DNA of 64,000 nucleotides, taken from NCBI RefSeq assembly GCF_905221025.1, contig NZ_CAJNBL010000040.1, positions 1 through 64,000 of the forward strand. Direction: 5' to 3'. This document shows positions 54,046 through 64,000 of the stretch, piece after piece. Numbering within the stretch: position 1 is the stretch's first letter; each line of letters starts with the position of its first letter. The translations under genes were made by a program, and so were the position numbers. The DNA comes from Candidatus Nitrotoga fabula. GTDB lineage: Bacteria; Pseudomonadota; Gammaproteobacteria; Burkholderiales; Gallionellaceae. Below the pieces are notes generated by a model. That model was not told the origin of the DNA, made no database searches, and worked only from the letters and a program-made list of their open reading frames with translations.

Positions 54046-56328
54046 ATGGCGTTAATGAAAAACAGGAATGAAAAAACTCCTCCGCCACCAAGCCGGCTCG
54101 TAGCATTGTTGCGCGAATCGCGTCTGCTACTGCTGGTTGCGGTAACAATATATTTAATCCTCGTCCTGTATGGCTTTGACCGGAGCGATCCTGCCTGGTC
54201 AAATAGCGCCAGCGATCTGGTTCCACGTAATCTGGGCGGATATCTGGGAGCCTGGCTGGCTGACGTACTGCTGTTTGCATTTGGTGTTTCTGCCTGGTGG
54301 TGGGTGGTTTTTCTGATGCAGCAGATATGGGTGGATTATCGCGGCTTATCCCGGAACAGCCTGTTCGATCGTCGCGCCGCATGGGTGACTCTGACCGGAT
54401 TTTTCCTGTTGCTGCTGGCCAGTAGCGCCCTGGAATCGTTGCGGCTGCATACCCTGAAAGCAGAGCTTCCGTCCGTGCCCGGAGGCATGCTGGGCAAGAT
54501 TCTGGGAGATGGTCTGGCACACATACTCGGATTTACTGGTGCGACCTTGTTTTTTCTTGCGTTGATCGCAATCGGATTCAGTCTGTTTAGTGGCCTGTCC
54601 TGGCTACGGTTTGTTGACCGGCTGGGAGGGGGGCTGGAAGATTTTTATTTCTGGGCACAGAATGCCTGGCAGACATGGCAGGACAAGCGTATTGGCGCGC
54701 AGGCTTTGAGCCAGCGCAAGGCGGTAAAGGAAGAAGAAAAAAAACGGGTGGAAAATCACCGGCCAATTTACATCGAGCAGCCGGTTCTGGAAGTGCGGAA
54801 GTCGGCACGCGTATCCGAAGAGAAGCAGGTGCCATTGTTCCCGGACATAGCGGATTCATCGCTACCACCGCTTCACCTCCTGGACCCACCGGTACAAGAG
54901 GTTGAAGTGCTTTCTGCCGATACGCTGGAATTTACTTCACGCCTGATCGAGCGCAAGCTCCAGGATTTTTGTGTGGAAGTAAAAGTGGTTGCGGCCTATC
55001 CTGGGCCGGTCGTAACCCGTTACGAGATTGAGCCCGCAGTGGGAGTAAAGGGCAGCCAGATCACCAGCTTGGTACGGGATCTGGCTCGCGCGCTGTCGGT
55101 AGTCAGCATCCGCGTGGTGGAAACGATACCAGGCAAATCCTACATGGCGCTGGAGCTTCCTAATCCGAAACGGCAGATGGTACATTTGTCCGAAATTCTC
55201 AGCTCGCAGGATTATGCAGGCATGAGTTCCCCGCTTACCATGGCAATGGGCAAGGACATTTCAGGGAAACCTGTGGTTGCAGACCTGGGCAAGATGCCGC
55301 ATGTTCTGGTGGCGGGTACCACCGGTTCCGGTAAATCGGTGGCGATTAATGCCATGATATTGAGCGTACTCTATAAGGCTACGCCGCAGCAGGTACGGCT
55401 GGTACTGGTTGACCCAAAGATGCTCGAACTGTCAGTATATGAGGGAATTCCGCACCTTCTGGCGCCTGTGGTGACTGACATGCGTCAGGCAGCCTCTGCG
55501 CTGAACTGGTGCGTGCAGGAAATGGACCGGCGCTACCGGATGATGGCTGCGTTTGGTGTGCGTAATATTGCCGGTTATAACCAGAAGGTGCGTGATGCCA
55601 TCAAGGCGGAGGAACCACTGAACAACCCATTGTCGCTTACTCCTGAAAATCCGGAACCCGTGGAAGAGTTTCCATATATTATTGTATTCATTGATGAACT
55701 TGCTGATTTAATGATGGTGGTTGGTAAGAAGGTCGAGGTGCTGATTGCGCGTCTCGCGCAGAAGGCTCGCGCTTCTGGAATTCATCTGGTATTGGCGACC
55801 CAGCGCCCTTCGGTAGATGTGATTACCGGATTGATTAAGGCAAACGTGCCGACACGCGTGGCGTTTCAGGTTTCCAGCAAGATTGACTCACGCACCATTC
55901 TTGACCAGATGGGTGCCGAGGCTCTGCTGGGCCAGGGAGACATGTTGTATTTGCCACCAGGTACAGGATATCCGCAGCGGGTCCATGGAGCTTTTGTTTC
56001 CGATCAGGAGGTGCACCGGGTCACTGAATACCTCAAAAAACAGGGAGCGCCGCAATATGTAGAAGGCGTTCTGACTTCCCTGGAAGAACCTGAAACGGGT
56101 GCTGATGTCGAAAGCACAGGTGAGCCGGAATCCGACGCCCTGTATGATCAGGCAGTGGAGATTGTGCTGAAGTCACGTCGCGCATCCATTTCTCTGGTTC
56201 AGCGTCATTTGCGCATTGGATATAATCGTGCCGCGCGCCTCGTGGAGCAAATGGAACGTGCGGGGGTCGTGACACCCATGCAGAGTAACGGAAACCGGGA
56301 AGTCATTGCCCCTGCCAGACAGGAATGA
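54046..56328 (+). CDS. ftsK: DNA translocase FtsK
   Basis: It pumps chromosomal DNA at the division septum and aids dimer resolution. It has 760 residues from the ATG at 54046; the frame extends to 53977 without homology, and 54055 is another possible start. Four membrane spans lie in residues 20-185. A short linker follows, then the alpha/beta motor with Walker [15 protein letters not shown] near 424-437 and Walker [16 protein letters not shown] near 545. The C-terminal gamma winged helix is near 695-760 ([20 protein letters not shown]). The linker is short compared with E. coli FtsK. Confidence 0.95.
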   Translation: MALMKNRNEKTPPPPSRLVALLRESRLLLLVAVTIYLILVLYGFDRSDPAWSNSASDLVPRNLGGYLGAWLADVLLFAFGVSAWWWVVFLMQQIWVDYRGLSRNSLFDRRAAWVTLTGFFLLLLASSALESLRLHTLKAELPSVPGGMLGKILGDGLAHILGFTGATLFFLALIAIGFSLFSGLSWLRFVDRLGGGLEDFYFWAQNAWQTWQDKRIGAQALSQRKAVKEEEKKRVENHRPIYIEQPVLEVRKSARVSEEKQVPLFPDIADSSLPPLHLLDPPVQEVEVLSADTLEFTSRLIERKLQDFCVEVKVVAAYPGPVVTRYEIEPAVGVKGSQITSLVRDLARALSVVSIRVVETIPGKSYMALELPNPKRQMVHLSEILSSQDYAGMSSPLTMAMGKDISGKPVVADLGKMPHVLVAGTTGSGKSVAINAMILSVLYKATPQQVRLVLVDPKMLELSVYEGIPHLLAPVVTDMRQAASALNWCVQEMDRRYRMMAAFGVRNIAGYNQKVRDAIKAEEPLNNPLSLTPENPEPVEEFPYIIVFIDELADLMMVVGKKVEVLIARLAQKARASGIHLVLATQRPSVDVITGLIKANVPTRVAFQVSSKIDSRTILDQMGAEALLGQGDMLYLPPGTGYPQRVHGAFVSDQEVHRVTEYLKKQGAPQYVEGVLTSLEEPETGADVESTGEPESDALYDQAVEIVLKSRRASISLVQRHLRIGYNRAARLVEQMERAGVVTPMQSNGNREVIAPARQE

Positions 56329-56388
56329 ATCTCCGTGTCCCGCCAGGAATCCTGAGAAATGACAGACCAGTGTAGAGAGGAATGATCC

Positions 56389-57009
56389 ATGTATAGGTTG
56401 TTTAAGTTTATTTTGGTCGCGTGCATCGTGTTTCCCGTTTCCGCTTATGCAGGTGCTACGGACAGGCTAAAAAATTTTATTGCGTCCACGAACTCGGCAC
56501 AGGCAAATTTTACTCAGGAAGTTAGGGACCAAAACGGGCAGCGCATCCAGTCGGCCTCCGGTACCATGTTGTTCGTCCGGCCCGGGAAATTCCGTTGGGT
56601 CTATCAGAAGCCGTATGAACAGCTGATTCTTGGGGATGGCGAAAAATTTTGGATGTATGACAAGGAACTGAATCAGGTCACTGTCAAAAAAATGGATGCA
56701 GCTCTAGGCAGCAGTCCCGCAGCCCTGCTTTCCGGAAATAATGAAATCGAACGCGGATTCCGGCTGAAAGATACGGGAACCAAGGATGGTTTGGAATGGC
56801 TCGAGGCGACGCCCCGTAATCAGGACACCAGTTTCGAGAAAATTCTCATGGCTTTCGATGCGCAGTCCGCCCTGGTGGTCATGGAGCTGCAGGATTCTTT
56901 CGGCCATACCACATTGCTCCGCCTTTCCAGGCTACAGCGCAATCCGCAGCTGGCGGCACATCTGTTCAAGTTTGTTCCTCCAAAAGGGGCGGATGTCCTG
57001 GGTGAATAA
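56389..57009 (+). CDS. lolA: Outer-membrane lipoprotein carrier LolA
   Basis: A periplasmic chaperone moving lipoproteins from LolCDE to LolB. It has 206 residues with signal peptide FKFILVACIVFPVSAYAGA. The mature start is TDRLKNFIASTNSAQANFTQ. RPGKFRWVYQKPYEQLILGDG near 64-84 includes the conserved arginine. GAGAGGA precedes the ATG. It lies between ftsK and rarA, the usual order. Confidence 0.95.
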   Translation: MYRLFKFILVACIVFPVSAYAGATDRLKNFIASTNSAQANFTQEVRDQNGQRIQSASGTMLFVRPGKFRWVYQKPYEQLILGDGEKFWMYDKELNQVTVKKMDAALGSSPAALLSGNNEIERGFRLKDTGTKDGLEWLEATPRNQDTSFEKILMAFDAQSALVVMELQDSFGHTTLLRLSRLQRNPQLAAHLFKFVPPKGADVLGE

Positions 57010-57062
57010 TCCTTTTGTGCTAACCCATTTTCCCGGGGGCGGCACCATGCAAATGCAGGATC

Positions 57063-58394
57063 ATGGCGCTTACCCGGGATAGCCTTTTCGGTCCGACCGA
57101 CCCCGTAGTTCCGCTCGCCGAGCGGCTCCGGCCCAAGCATATCGACCAGATTGTCGGACAATTTCATTTACTGGGGCCGGGGCGGCCGCTGCGCCTTGCG
57201 TTTGAATCCGGAAAGCCGCACTCCATGATTCTGTGGGGGCCGCCCGGGGTAGGAAAAACCACGTTGGCAAGGCTGATGGCCACGGCATTTGATGCTGAAT
57301 TTGTTCCGCTTTCTGCGGTATTGTCGGGGGTGAAAGACATCCGTGATGCGATTGCCCATGCGCAGCATATCTTGCAGCAAAGCGGGCGCCACACCATATT
57401 GTTTGTGGATGAAGTGCACCGCTTCAACAAAGCCCAGCAGGATGCCTTTCTGCCCTTTGTCGAACAGGGCCTGGTTACTTTTATTGGTGCGACTACCGAG
57501 AATCCGTCGTTTGAAGTAAATAGCGCCCTATTGTCCCGTGCCCAGGTGTACGTACTCCATGCTCTGGCCGAGGAAGATCTGCGTCAGCTGTTGAAGCGCA
57601 CGCAACAGGATATTCTGGCTGACCTGGAATTTGACGATGCGGTATGTGATCGTATCATCGGCTATGCAGACGGCGATGCGCGCCGCCTGTTGAATGTCAT
57701 GGAGCAGCTGCATACCGCAGCCCGGACCGCCCGGATCAAAAGCGTAGACACCGGTTTTCTGGACAACACGCTGGCGCAAAATTTGCGCTGCTTTGATAAG
57801 GGGGGTGAAGCATTCTACGACCAGATATCCGCCCTGCATAAATCCGTCCGGGGCTCCAATCCGGATGCCGCTCTGTACTGGTTGGTGCGTATGCTTGATG
57901 GCGGGGCGGATCCACGTTATCTGTCACGGCGCATTGTGCGCATGGCATGGGAAGACATAGGCCTGGCGGATCCCCGGGCGATCCAGCTGGCGTTGGATGC
58001 TGCCCGGACTTATGACCAGCTGGGTTCACCCGAAGGCGAGCTGGCCCTGGCGCAGGCGGTTCTTTACCTGGCGGCGGCAGCCAAGTCGAATGCCGGTTAT
58101 GTCGCGTATAATGCCGCCCGCGCCCTGATTGCCAGGGAAGGGTCGCGCCCCGTGCCGCTGCATTTGCGCAATGCGCCGACACGGTTGATGAAACAGCTGG
58201 GATATGGCAAGGATTATCGTTATGCGCATGACGAAAACGAGGCCTATGCAGCCGGGGAAAGCTATTTCCCCGACAACATGCAGGAGGTCAGTTTCTATCA
58301 TCCGACCGGGCGGGGGCTGGAAGCAAAAATTGCAGAGAAACTGGCCCACCTTCGTGCGCTGGATGCTGCGGCAAAAAAAATGAAAAATGATTAG
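57063..58394 (+). CDS. rarA: Replication-associated recombination protein A
   Basis: An AAA+ ATPase (also MgsA) acting at stalled replication forks, related to clamp-loader subunits. It has 443 residues. Walker A GPPGVGKTTLARLMA is near 57-71, Walker B LFVDEVHRFNKAQQDAFLP near 112-130, and the sensor region FIGATTENPSFEVNSALLSR near 139-158. The C-terminal tetramerisation domain begins near 240. It is 53 bp after lolA. Confidence 0.95.
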   Translation: MALTRDSLFGPTDPVVPLAERLRPKHIDQIVGQFHLLGPGRPLRLAFESGKPHSMILWGPPGVGKTTLARLMATAFDAEFVPLSAVLSGVKDIRDAIAHAQHILQQSGRHTILFVDEVHRFNKAQQDAFLPFVEQGLVTFIGATTENPSFEVNSALLSRAQVYVLHALAEEDLRQLLKRTQQDILADLEFDDAVCDRIIGYADGDARRLLNVMEQLHTAARTARIKSVDTGFLDNTLAQNLRCFDKGGEAFYDQISALHKSVRGSNPDAALYWLVRMLDGGADPRYLSRRIVRMAWEDIGLADPRAIQLALDAARTYDQLGSPEGELALAQAVLYLAAAAKSNAGYVAYNAARALIAREGSRPVPLHLRNAPTRLMKQLGYGKDYRYAHDENEAYAAGESYFPDNMQEVSFYHPTGRGLEAKIAEKLAHLRALDAAAKKMKND

Positions 58395-59804
<1,410 letters not shown>

Positions 59805-59961
59805 CGGGTCTGGTTATCCGGCTGGACCGGACGAAATTTAGTGAATAACCAGTGTTGATGTGTCCACTTTGTGTTATAAATCGCGATTTGGTTTTCATGT
59901 CGGATTTAATGGAATATCTGCCGGATAGGCAGATATTGTTGTATTGAATAAGGAGATAGAA

Positions 59962-60477
59962 ATGGAATTGTCGGGAATTTCTGCATTGAGCGCCATTTTG
60001 AAACGCCCTGTAGAGCCTAGAAACGATGCTCTTGCCCAACGCAGGGAATTATCGGCCGAGTTGCAGACCAGCTGCCAGCAGCTGGTGATATTGTTGAAAG
60101 ATTCCTTTTACAGGTTTGTCCCGCAAATGAGCGAGGCGGACTTTCAGTTTTCTGAAAAGAAAATCATGGATCTCAAGGCGGATTGCCAGCATACGGATGG
60201 TCCGCTGCAGGAAGACGACAGCCCGATTCTGCGGCACCTGTCGATTGATATGCGGTTCAAGGATTTCGTGCAGAGTACTCTGGATTTTTACAAGTTGGCG
60301 CAACGACTGAAGCCGACCCTTAATGAATATGTACCCGACGCAGCTGCCCTTCAGGCACTGTCCAAATCGGAAGATCCGACAAAATTTATCCGGGTGTTGC
60401 AGGGCGAACTGGAGAACAAACTGGATCGGGTCAATCAGGAATACATGAAGGTCATGGCGCTGAAATTCTCCTGGTAA
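59962..60477 (+). CDS. Uncharacterised helical protein
   Basis: It has 171 residues from the ATG at 59962, with AAGGAGATAG just upstream. No signal peptide or membrane segment is seen. It appears mostly alpha-helical: LSAILKRPVEPRNDALAQ near 9-26, VPQMSEADFQFSEKKIMDLK near 54-73, and a C-terminal helix EGELENKLDRVNQEYMKVMAL-like region near 147-168. No family recognised. It is a single gene between serS and the convergent mltF, with a 157-bp space before it. Confidence 0.7.
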   Translation: MELSGISALSAILKRPVEPRNDALAQRRELSAELQTSCQQLVILLKDSFYRFVPQMSEADFQFSEKKIMDLKADCQHTDGPLQEDDSPILRHLSIDMRFKDFVQSTLDFYKLAQRLKPTLNEYVPDAAALQALSKSEDPTKFIRVLQGELENKLDRVNQEYMKVMALKFSW

Positions 60478-60628
60478 GGCAAATCCTGGTTCGGCACGGG
60501 ATGCCGGCTGGGGTCAGAAAGCCTGCGTCCTTTGGGTTTTCCGGGCTGGACCGTTGCCAGGTGTTTTGAGGGGCGCAAGGGGTGCAGGCGAACTGGGAAT
60601 TTCATCCGGAAAAACCCTGGGCCTGAGT

Positions 60629-62029
60629 CTATTTCAGTTTTTTCAGGGCAATGCCGGAGTCGTGCGGCGGGATCAGTCGCGGCACGGTGCCGACTGGCAG
60701 ATTGTGCAGCATGTCGTGGTGCATGCGCACCGTTTCCACCAGAACAACCGCTTCCCCGCCACGGGCATAGCCGTGCCGGACTTTTTTGAAGTACGCGGGC
60801 TGTGCCAGAAGCGGCATTACCTTTTTCACGCCTATCCATCTATCCTGGTTGTATCCTTGTTGCTTTGCCAGTACGCGCGCGTCTTCCAGATGCCCTAGCC
60901 CCTGGTTGTAGGCAGCCAGTGCCATCCAGGTACGATCCGGTTCGCGGATGCGGAGCGGCAATTTTTCTTTCAATTGCATTAGGTACCTGGCGCCACCGAT
61001 AATGCTCTGGCGTGCGTCCAGCCGGTTGGTCACTCCCATGCGATCGGCCGTCTGCTCGGTCAGCATCATCATTCCACGGACATTGGTAGGCGAAGTGGCC
61101 AGTGGATCCCAGTGCGATTCATGATAGGCGAGGGCAGCGAGCAACTGCCATTCCAGCCCGGTCAGCGTGGCCGCCTCTTCAAACAAGCCGCGGATATGGG
61201 GCAATACCGTGCGCGTACGGGTGATGAATGCAACCGCGTCACCCGACTCCAGACGCTTGCTGTGCCCGTAATACCGATCCAGGATGCGATTCAGGGTGCC
61301 ATCCTGCTTGATCCGGGCGAAAAATTTCTCTGCTTCTGCCAGTAGTTCAGGGGCGGCGCCCGGGGAAAATGCCCATGCCAGTCTGGAAGGGGTGGCAATC
61401 TCCAGCGCGGAATCCAGATCGGGATAGTAATTGCGCGCCAATGCAAGCTGCTCCGAATTGGCGATGGTGCATTCCAGCCTGCCTTCAGCAACCTCTCCCA
61501 GCAGCCGGGAGACGGTCAGATTTTCGCTGATGTGCCAGTGCAGTGCGGGGGTGCTTTTTTGCGCCTCGTTCAGGGCGGCTTCCTGTGCAGAGCCGGAAAC
61601 TACGGCGATGTTTTTCTTGAGAAGTGTTTTCATGTTGCGTACCGGGACGCCATTGCATACTGCCTGTTCACGGACGGTTTGATACACCGGGCCAAACTGT
61701 ACGTGATCAGTTCCGGTGCTGCGCAGCCCGGCTGCGGCAAAATGCGCTTTCCTGTCCAGAAGGGATGGCATCACCTGGCCGGAGGGCAAAGGCATGAATT
61801 GCACCTGTACGTGCAACTGTTCGGCAAAAAGTGTGACAAGGTGTCGCTCGAAGCGCTGATCCGTATCATTTCCGTCCGGCAGCACGATCACCGCCAGTTC
61901 TTCCCGCCAGGGTTTCAGCGGGGGCTGGTCAGGGGTGCAGGCCGGCAGTAGCAGGCTACCTAGCACTGCCGGAACCAGGAATTTGTTCCGGGCAGCGGCT
62001 GCAATCAATAAGCACATGAACTTGAACAT
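60629..62029 (-). CDS. mltF: Membrane-bound lytic murein transglycosylase F
   Basis: It has 466 residues from the ATG at 62029. A signal ending LLLPAC (near 25-30) suggests lipoprotein attachment. A periplasmic solute-binding-like domain spans about 45-270 (ELAVIVLPDGN, GVPVRNMKTLLKKNIAVVSGS), followed by an SLT lysozyme-like domain near 295-440 with the catalytic glutamate in LLAALAYHESHWDPLATSP and VRGMMMLTEQTADRMG. The frame is open up to 62158, but that part is the reverse complement of the tRNA-Ser gene and is not coding. Confidence 0.93.
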   Translation of the reverse strand: MFKFMCLLIAAAARNKFLVPAVLGSLLLPACTPDQPPLKPWREELAVIVLPDGNDTDQRFERHLVTLFAEQLHVQVQFMPLPSGQVMPSLLDRKAHFAAAGLRSTGTDHVQFGPVYQTVREQAVCNGVPVRNMKTLLKKNIAVVSGSAQEAALNEAQKSTPALHWHISENLTVSRLLGEVAEGRLECTIANSEQLALARNYYPDLDSALEIATPSRLAWAFSPGAAPELLAEAEKFFARIKQDGTLNRILDRYYGHSKRLESGDAVAFITRTRTVLPHIRGLFEEAATLTGLEWQLLAALAYHESHWDPLATSPTNVRGMMMLTEQTADRMGVTNRLDARQSIIGGARYLMQLKEKLPLRIREPDRTWMALAAYNQGLGHLEDARVLAKQQGYNQDRWIGVKKVMPLLAQPAYFKKVRHGYARGGEAVVLVETVRMHHDMLHNLPVGTVPRLIPPHDSGIALKKLK

Positions 62030-62077
62030 GGGAACATTTTGCCTGATTTTACGGGTTGGTGGTAAAATCAGATCGTC

Positions 62078-62484
<407 letters not shown>

Positions 62485-63477
62485 TTAATTTTTCTTTGGC
62501 TTCCAGACACGTGCAGTAGCTTGAGCATTCGCGCGCTGCTGTAAGGTCAAATTCTTTTCAATCAAGTCTCGATTTGTCACTGCTATCTCATTACCTTGTG
62601 CGCTTGCCAGTAAATACCAGAAATAGGCCGTTTCCTCGTCCTTAGTGACGCCTATGCCTGTGTCGTATTTGAACCCAAGATTATTTTGTGCACCTGCATC
62701 CCCCTGTTTCGCAGCTTTGCGATACCAGTGCACAGCTTGTGCATCATCTTTAGGTACGCCTATACCGTTAGCGTACATCACCCCAAGATTAAATTGCGCT
62801 CTTGCTCTCCCCTGATCGGCGGCCTTGCGAAACCAATACACGGCTTGTGCAGCGTCTTTAGGAATGCCTTCACCGTCGGTGTACATTACTCCAAGATTAA
62901 ATTGCGCTCTTGCATCCCCCTGTTCCGCAGCTTTGCGATACCAGTGCACAGCTTGTGCATCATCTTTAGGAATGCCTTCACCTCTGTCATACATTCCTCC
63001 AAGATTAAATTGCGCACCTGCATGCCCTTGTTCAGCGGCCTTGCGAAACCAATGTACAGCTTCGGCTTTAGGCACACCTTCGCTAAAAAAATACATCTCA
63101 CCCAACAAATTTTGAGCCATTGTATTACCTTGTGCGGCAGCCTTACCAAACCAGAAGTAAGCTTGCACATGATCTTCGGGTACGCCTTTACCTTCGAAGT
63201 ACATCACTCCCAGCTCATATTGCGCATTTGCATTGCCTTGTTCAGCTTGTTCAGAAGCTTTCCTGTACTGCCTATATTGTGCAGCAAGTAATTGTTTTTG
63301 TTCCGCAGTAAATTCTTTCTGCTGGTATTCTTCCCAAGGTTTAGCAGTAGTAATAACTTGTTTTTGCTCATCAGTGAATTCTGCCGAATCCGCCACATTC
63401 TGATTAGACAAATCTGCATAAGCACTTCCGGAAAAGAGAGTGAACATTAGCAATAGTGAATGAATCAGGGTTTTCAT
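62485..63477 (-). CDS. Secreted Sel1-repeat protein
   Basis: It has 330 residues with a signal peptide (LIHSLLLMFTLFSGSAYA). A charged region lies near 20-70, followed by about seven Sel1-like repeats of 36 residues from residue 74 to 310. Units look like AVHWYRKAAEQGDARAQFNL plus GVMYTDGEGIPKDAAQ; the third is two residues short (PKAEAVHW). The middle four units are nearly identical to each other even at DNA level. It is likely a periplasmic protein-binding scaffold; HcpA-type proteins are similar. It is A+T-rich compared with the genes before the tRNA. Confidence 0.88.
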   Translation of the reverse strand: MKTLIHSLLLMFTLFSGSAYADLSNQNVADSAEFTDEQKQVITTAKPWEEYQQKEFTAEQKQLLAAQYRQYRKASEQAEQGNANAQYELGVMYFEGKGVPEDHVQAYFWFGKAAAQGNTMAQNLLGEMYFFSEGVPKAEAVHWFRKAAEQGHAGAQFNLGGMYDRGEGIPKDDAQAVHWYRKAAEQGDARAQFNLGVMYTDGEGIPKDAAQAVYWFRKAADQGRARAQFNLGVMYANGIGVPKDDAQAVHWYRKAAKQGDAGAQNNLGFKYDTGIGVTKDEETAYFWYLLASAQGNEIAVTNRDLIEKNLTLQQRANAQATARVWKPKKN

Positions 63478-63622
63478 GGCAGTAATTTGTTTTTGATTAT
63501 TAGGTAAATACTATGGCGTATTTCTACAACTAATTGAATTGCATTTTATAATATCATGCAGAATTTTTTTATTGGGTGCATAATTCAAGCTATGCCTTAA
63601 TGCCATATATTTTAAGTAATAA

Positions 63623-64000
63623 ATGAAATATTCCACTTTATTTTCCGTCTTTATTTTTATTCTGAGTTCCATTTCTGGTTGTGCCACAACTGACACCCTG
63701 CAACCTGGCACAGGTGGGTCTTCGTTCGAGGTTCGCGGTAAAACTTATGATGAAATATGGAAAGCCATAGTGCGGAGCGCTGGCCGCAGTCTTACGATTG
63801 TTGAAAGCAATAAAGAAACGGGCACTCTCAAGGCAGAAAACGGTGCTGGAATGGCTACATGGGGTGAGGTCGTCGGTGTTTTTGTTCGTCCAGCGAGTAA
63901 CGGTGCTTCAATGTATACAATTGAAGTGCAAAGCTTAAAGCGTTCGAGAATTCAATTAACTGGCCAAGATTGGACAACAACCATGATTACTGGAATCAAG
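63623..64000 (+). CDS. Lipoprotein, partial (cut by window edge)
   Basis: An open frame starts ATG at 63623 and runs off the right edge after 126 codons. It has a lipoprotein signal (LFSVFIFILSSISGC, cysteine at about 21), then FEVRGKTYDEIWKAIVRSAG near 37-56 and LTIVESNKETGTLKAENG near 59-76. This matches the general pattern of small envelope lipoproteins with a K-T-Y/F-D-x-I/V-W motif. Function unknown. It is divergent from the Sel1 gene. Confidence 0.65.
   Translation, partial: MKYSTLFSVFIFILSSISGCATTDTLQPGTGGSSFEVRGKTYDEIWKAIVRSAGRSLTIVESNKETGTLKAENGAGMATWGEVVGVFVRPASNGASMYTIEVQSLKRSRIQLTGQDWTTTMITGIK

Noticed and set aside
57005-57070. G+C-rich stretch between lolA and rarA considered as a 4.5S RNA
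   Set aside because: Too short, and lacks the conserved GGAAGCAG-type domain IV motif.

Overview
The window looks like ordinary chromosome from a betaproteobacterium of the Nitrosomonas type (Nitrosomonadaceae). This placement is inferred from three things: the way the proteins read, the DUF3106/DUF3619/sigma-factor trio with its typical betaproteobacterial sequence, and familiar gene orders (gpmI-envC-ctp-moeB, ftsK-lolA-rarA-serS, rhodanese-grxC-secB-gpsA, acpP-fabF-pabC-mltG). No ammonia-oxidation gene lies in the window, so genus level is not proven. By eye the base composition is moderate. It is richer in G+C from about 53 to 62 kb and clearly A+T-rich after the tRNA at 62.1 kb.

Layout. 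0-8.7 kb: the tail of an unidentified gene, a Sel1 protein, isoprenoid genes ispD-ispF, a tsaB-rimI-uracil glycosylase chain, lplT, alr, an IS30-type transposase remnant beside a 38-bp palindrome, and a minus-strand sigma/DUF3619/DUF3106 operon. 8.8-17.2 kb: ilvB-ilvH-ilvC with a visible promoter and terminator, psd-pssA, and acpP-fabF-pabC-mltG. 17.3-22.4 kb: cytochrome c maturation genes ccmABCDE (ccmD is only 54 codons; ccmF/G/H are absent here), then a minus-strand exbB-exbD-tonB-like operon whose third gene carries a perfect hexamer repeat and an unusual C-terminal domain. 22.8-28 kb: purT, a dead IS481-type element, and aconitase. 28.5-32.3 kb: a Rieske oxygenase, a SpoIIAA-like protein, a fatty acid desaturase, and rpmB-rpmG.

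32.4-46.5 kb: xseA; a second exbB-exbD pair leading into lpxK-Trm112-kdsB-adk-GlcG-like-gamma-carbonic-anhydrase; then minus-strand gpsA, secB, grxC, rhodanese, a PglL/Wzy-type ligase, an M48 protease, an SH3 protein and a CHASE2 membrane sensor. 46.9-62 kb: gpmI, an EnvC-like activator, Ctp protease, MoeB, bioD, ftsK, lolA, rarA, serS, two unknown proteins and mltF. 62.08 kb: tRNA-Ser(CGA), followed by an A+T-rich end with a many-repeat Sel1 protein and a lipoprotein cut by the window edge.

Most of the window is housekeeping: branched-chain amino acids, lipids and envelope, heme delivery to cytochromes c, and cell-wall turnover. The least explained parts are the ExbBD partner with a non-canonical C-terminus, the CHASE2-SH3-M48 operon, the symmetric palindrome next to the IS30 remnant, an orphan terminator ahead of purT, and a few small reading frames in intergenic stretches.
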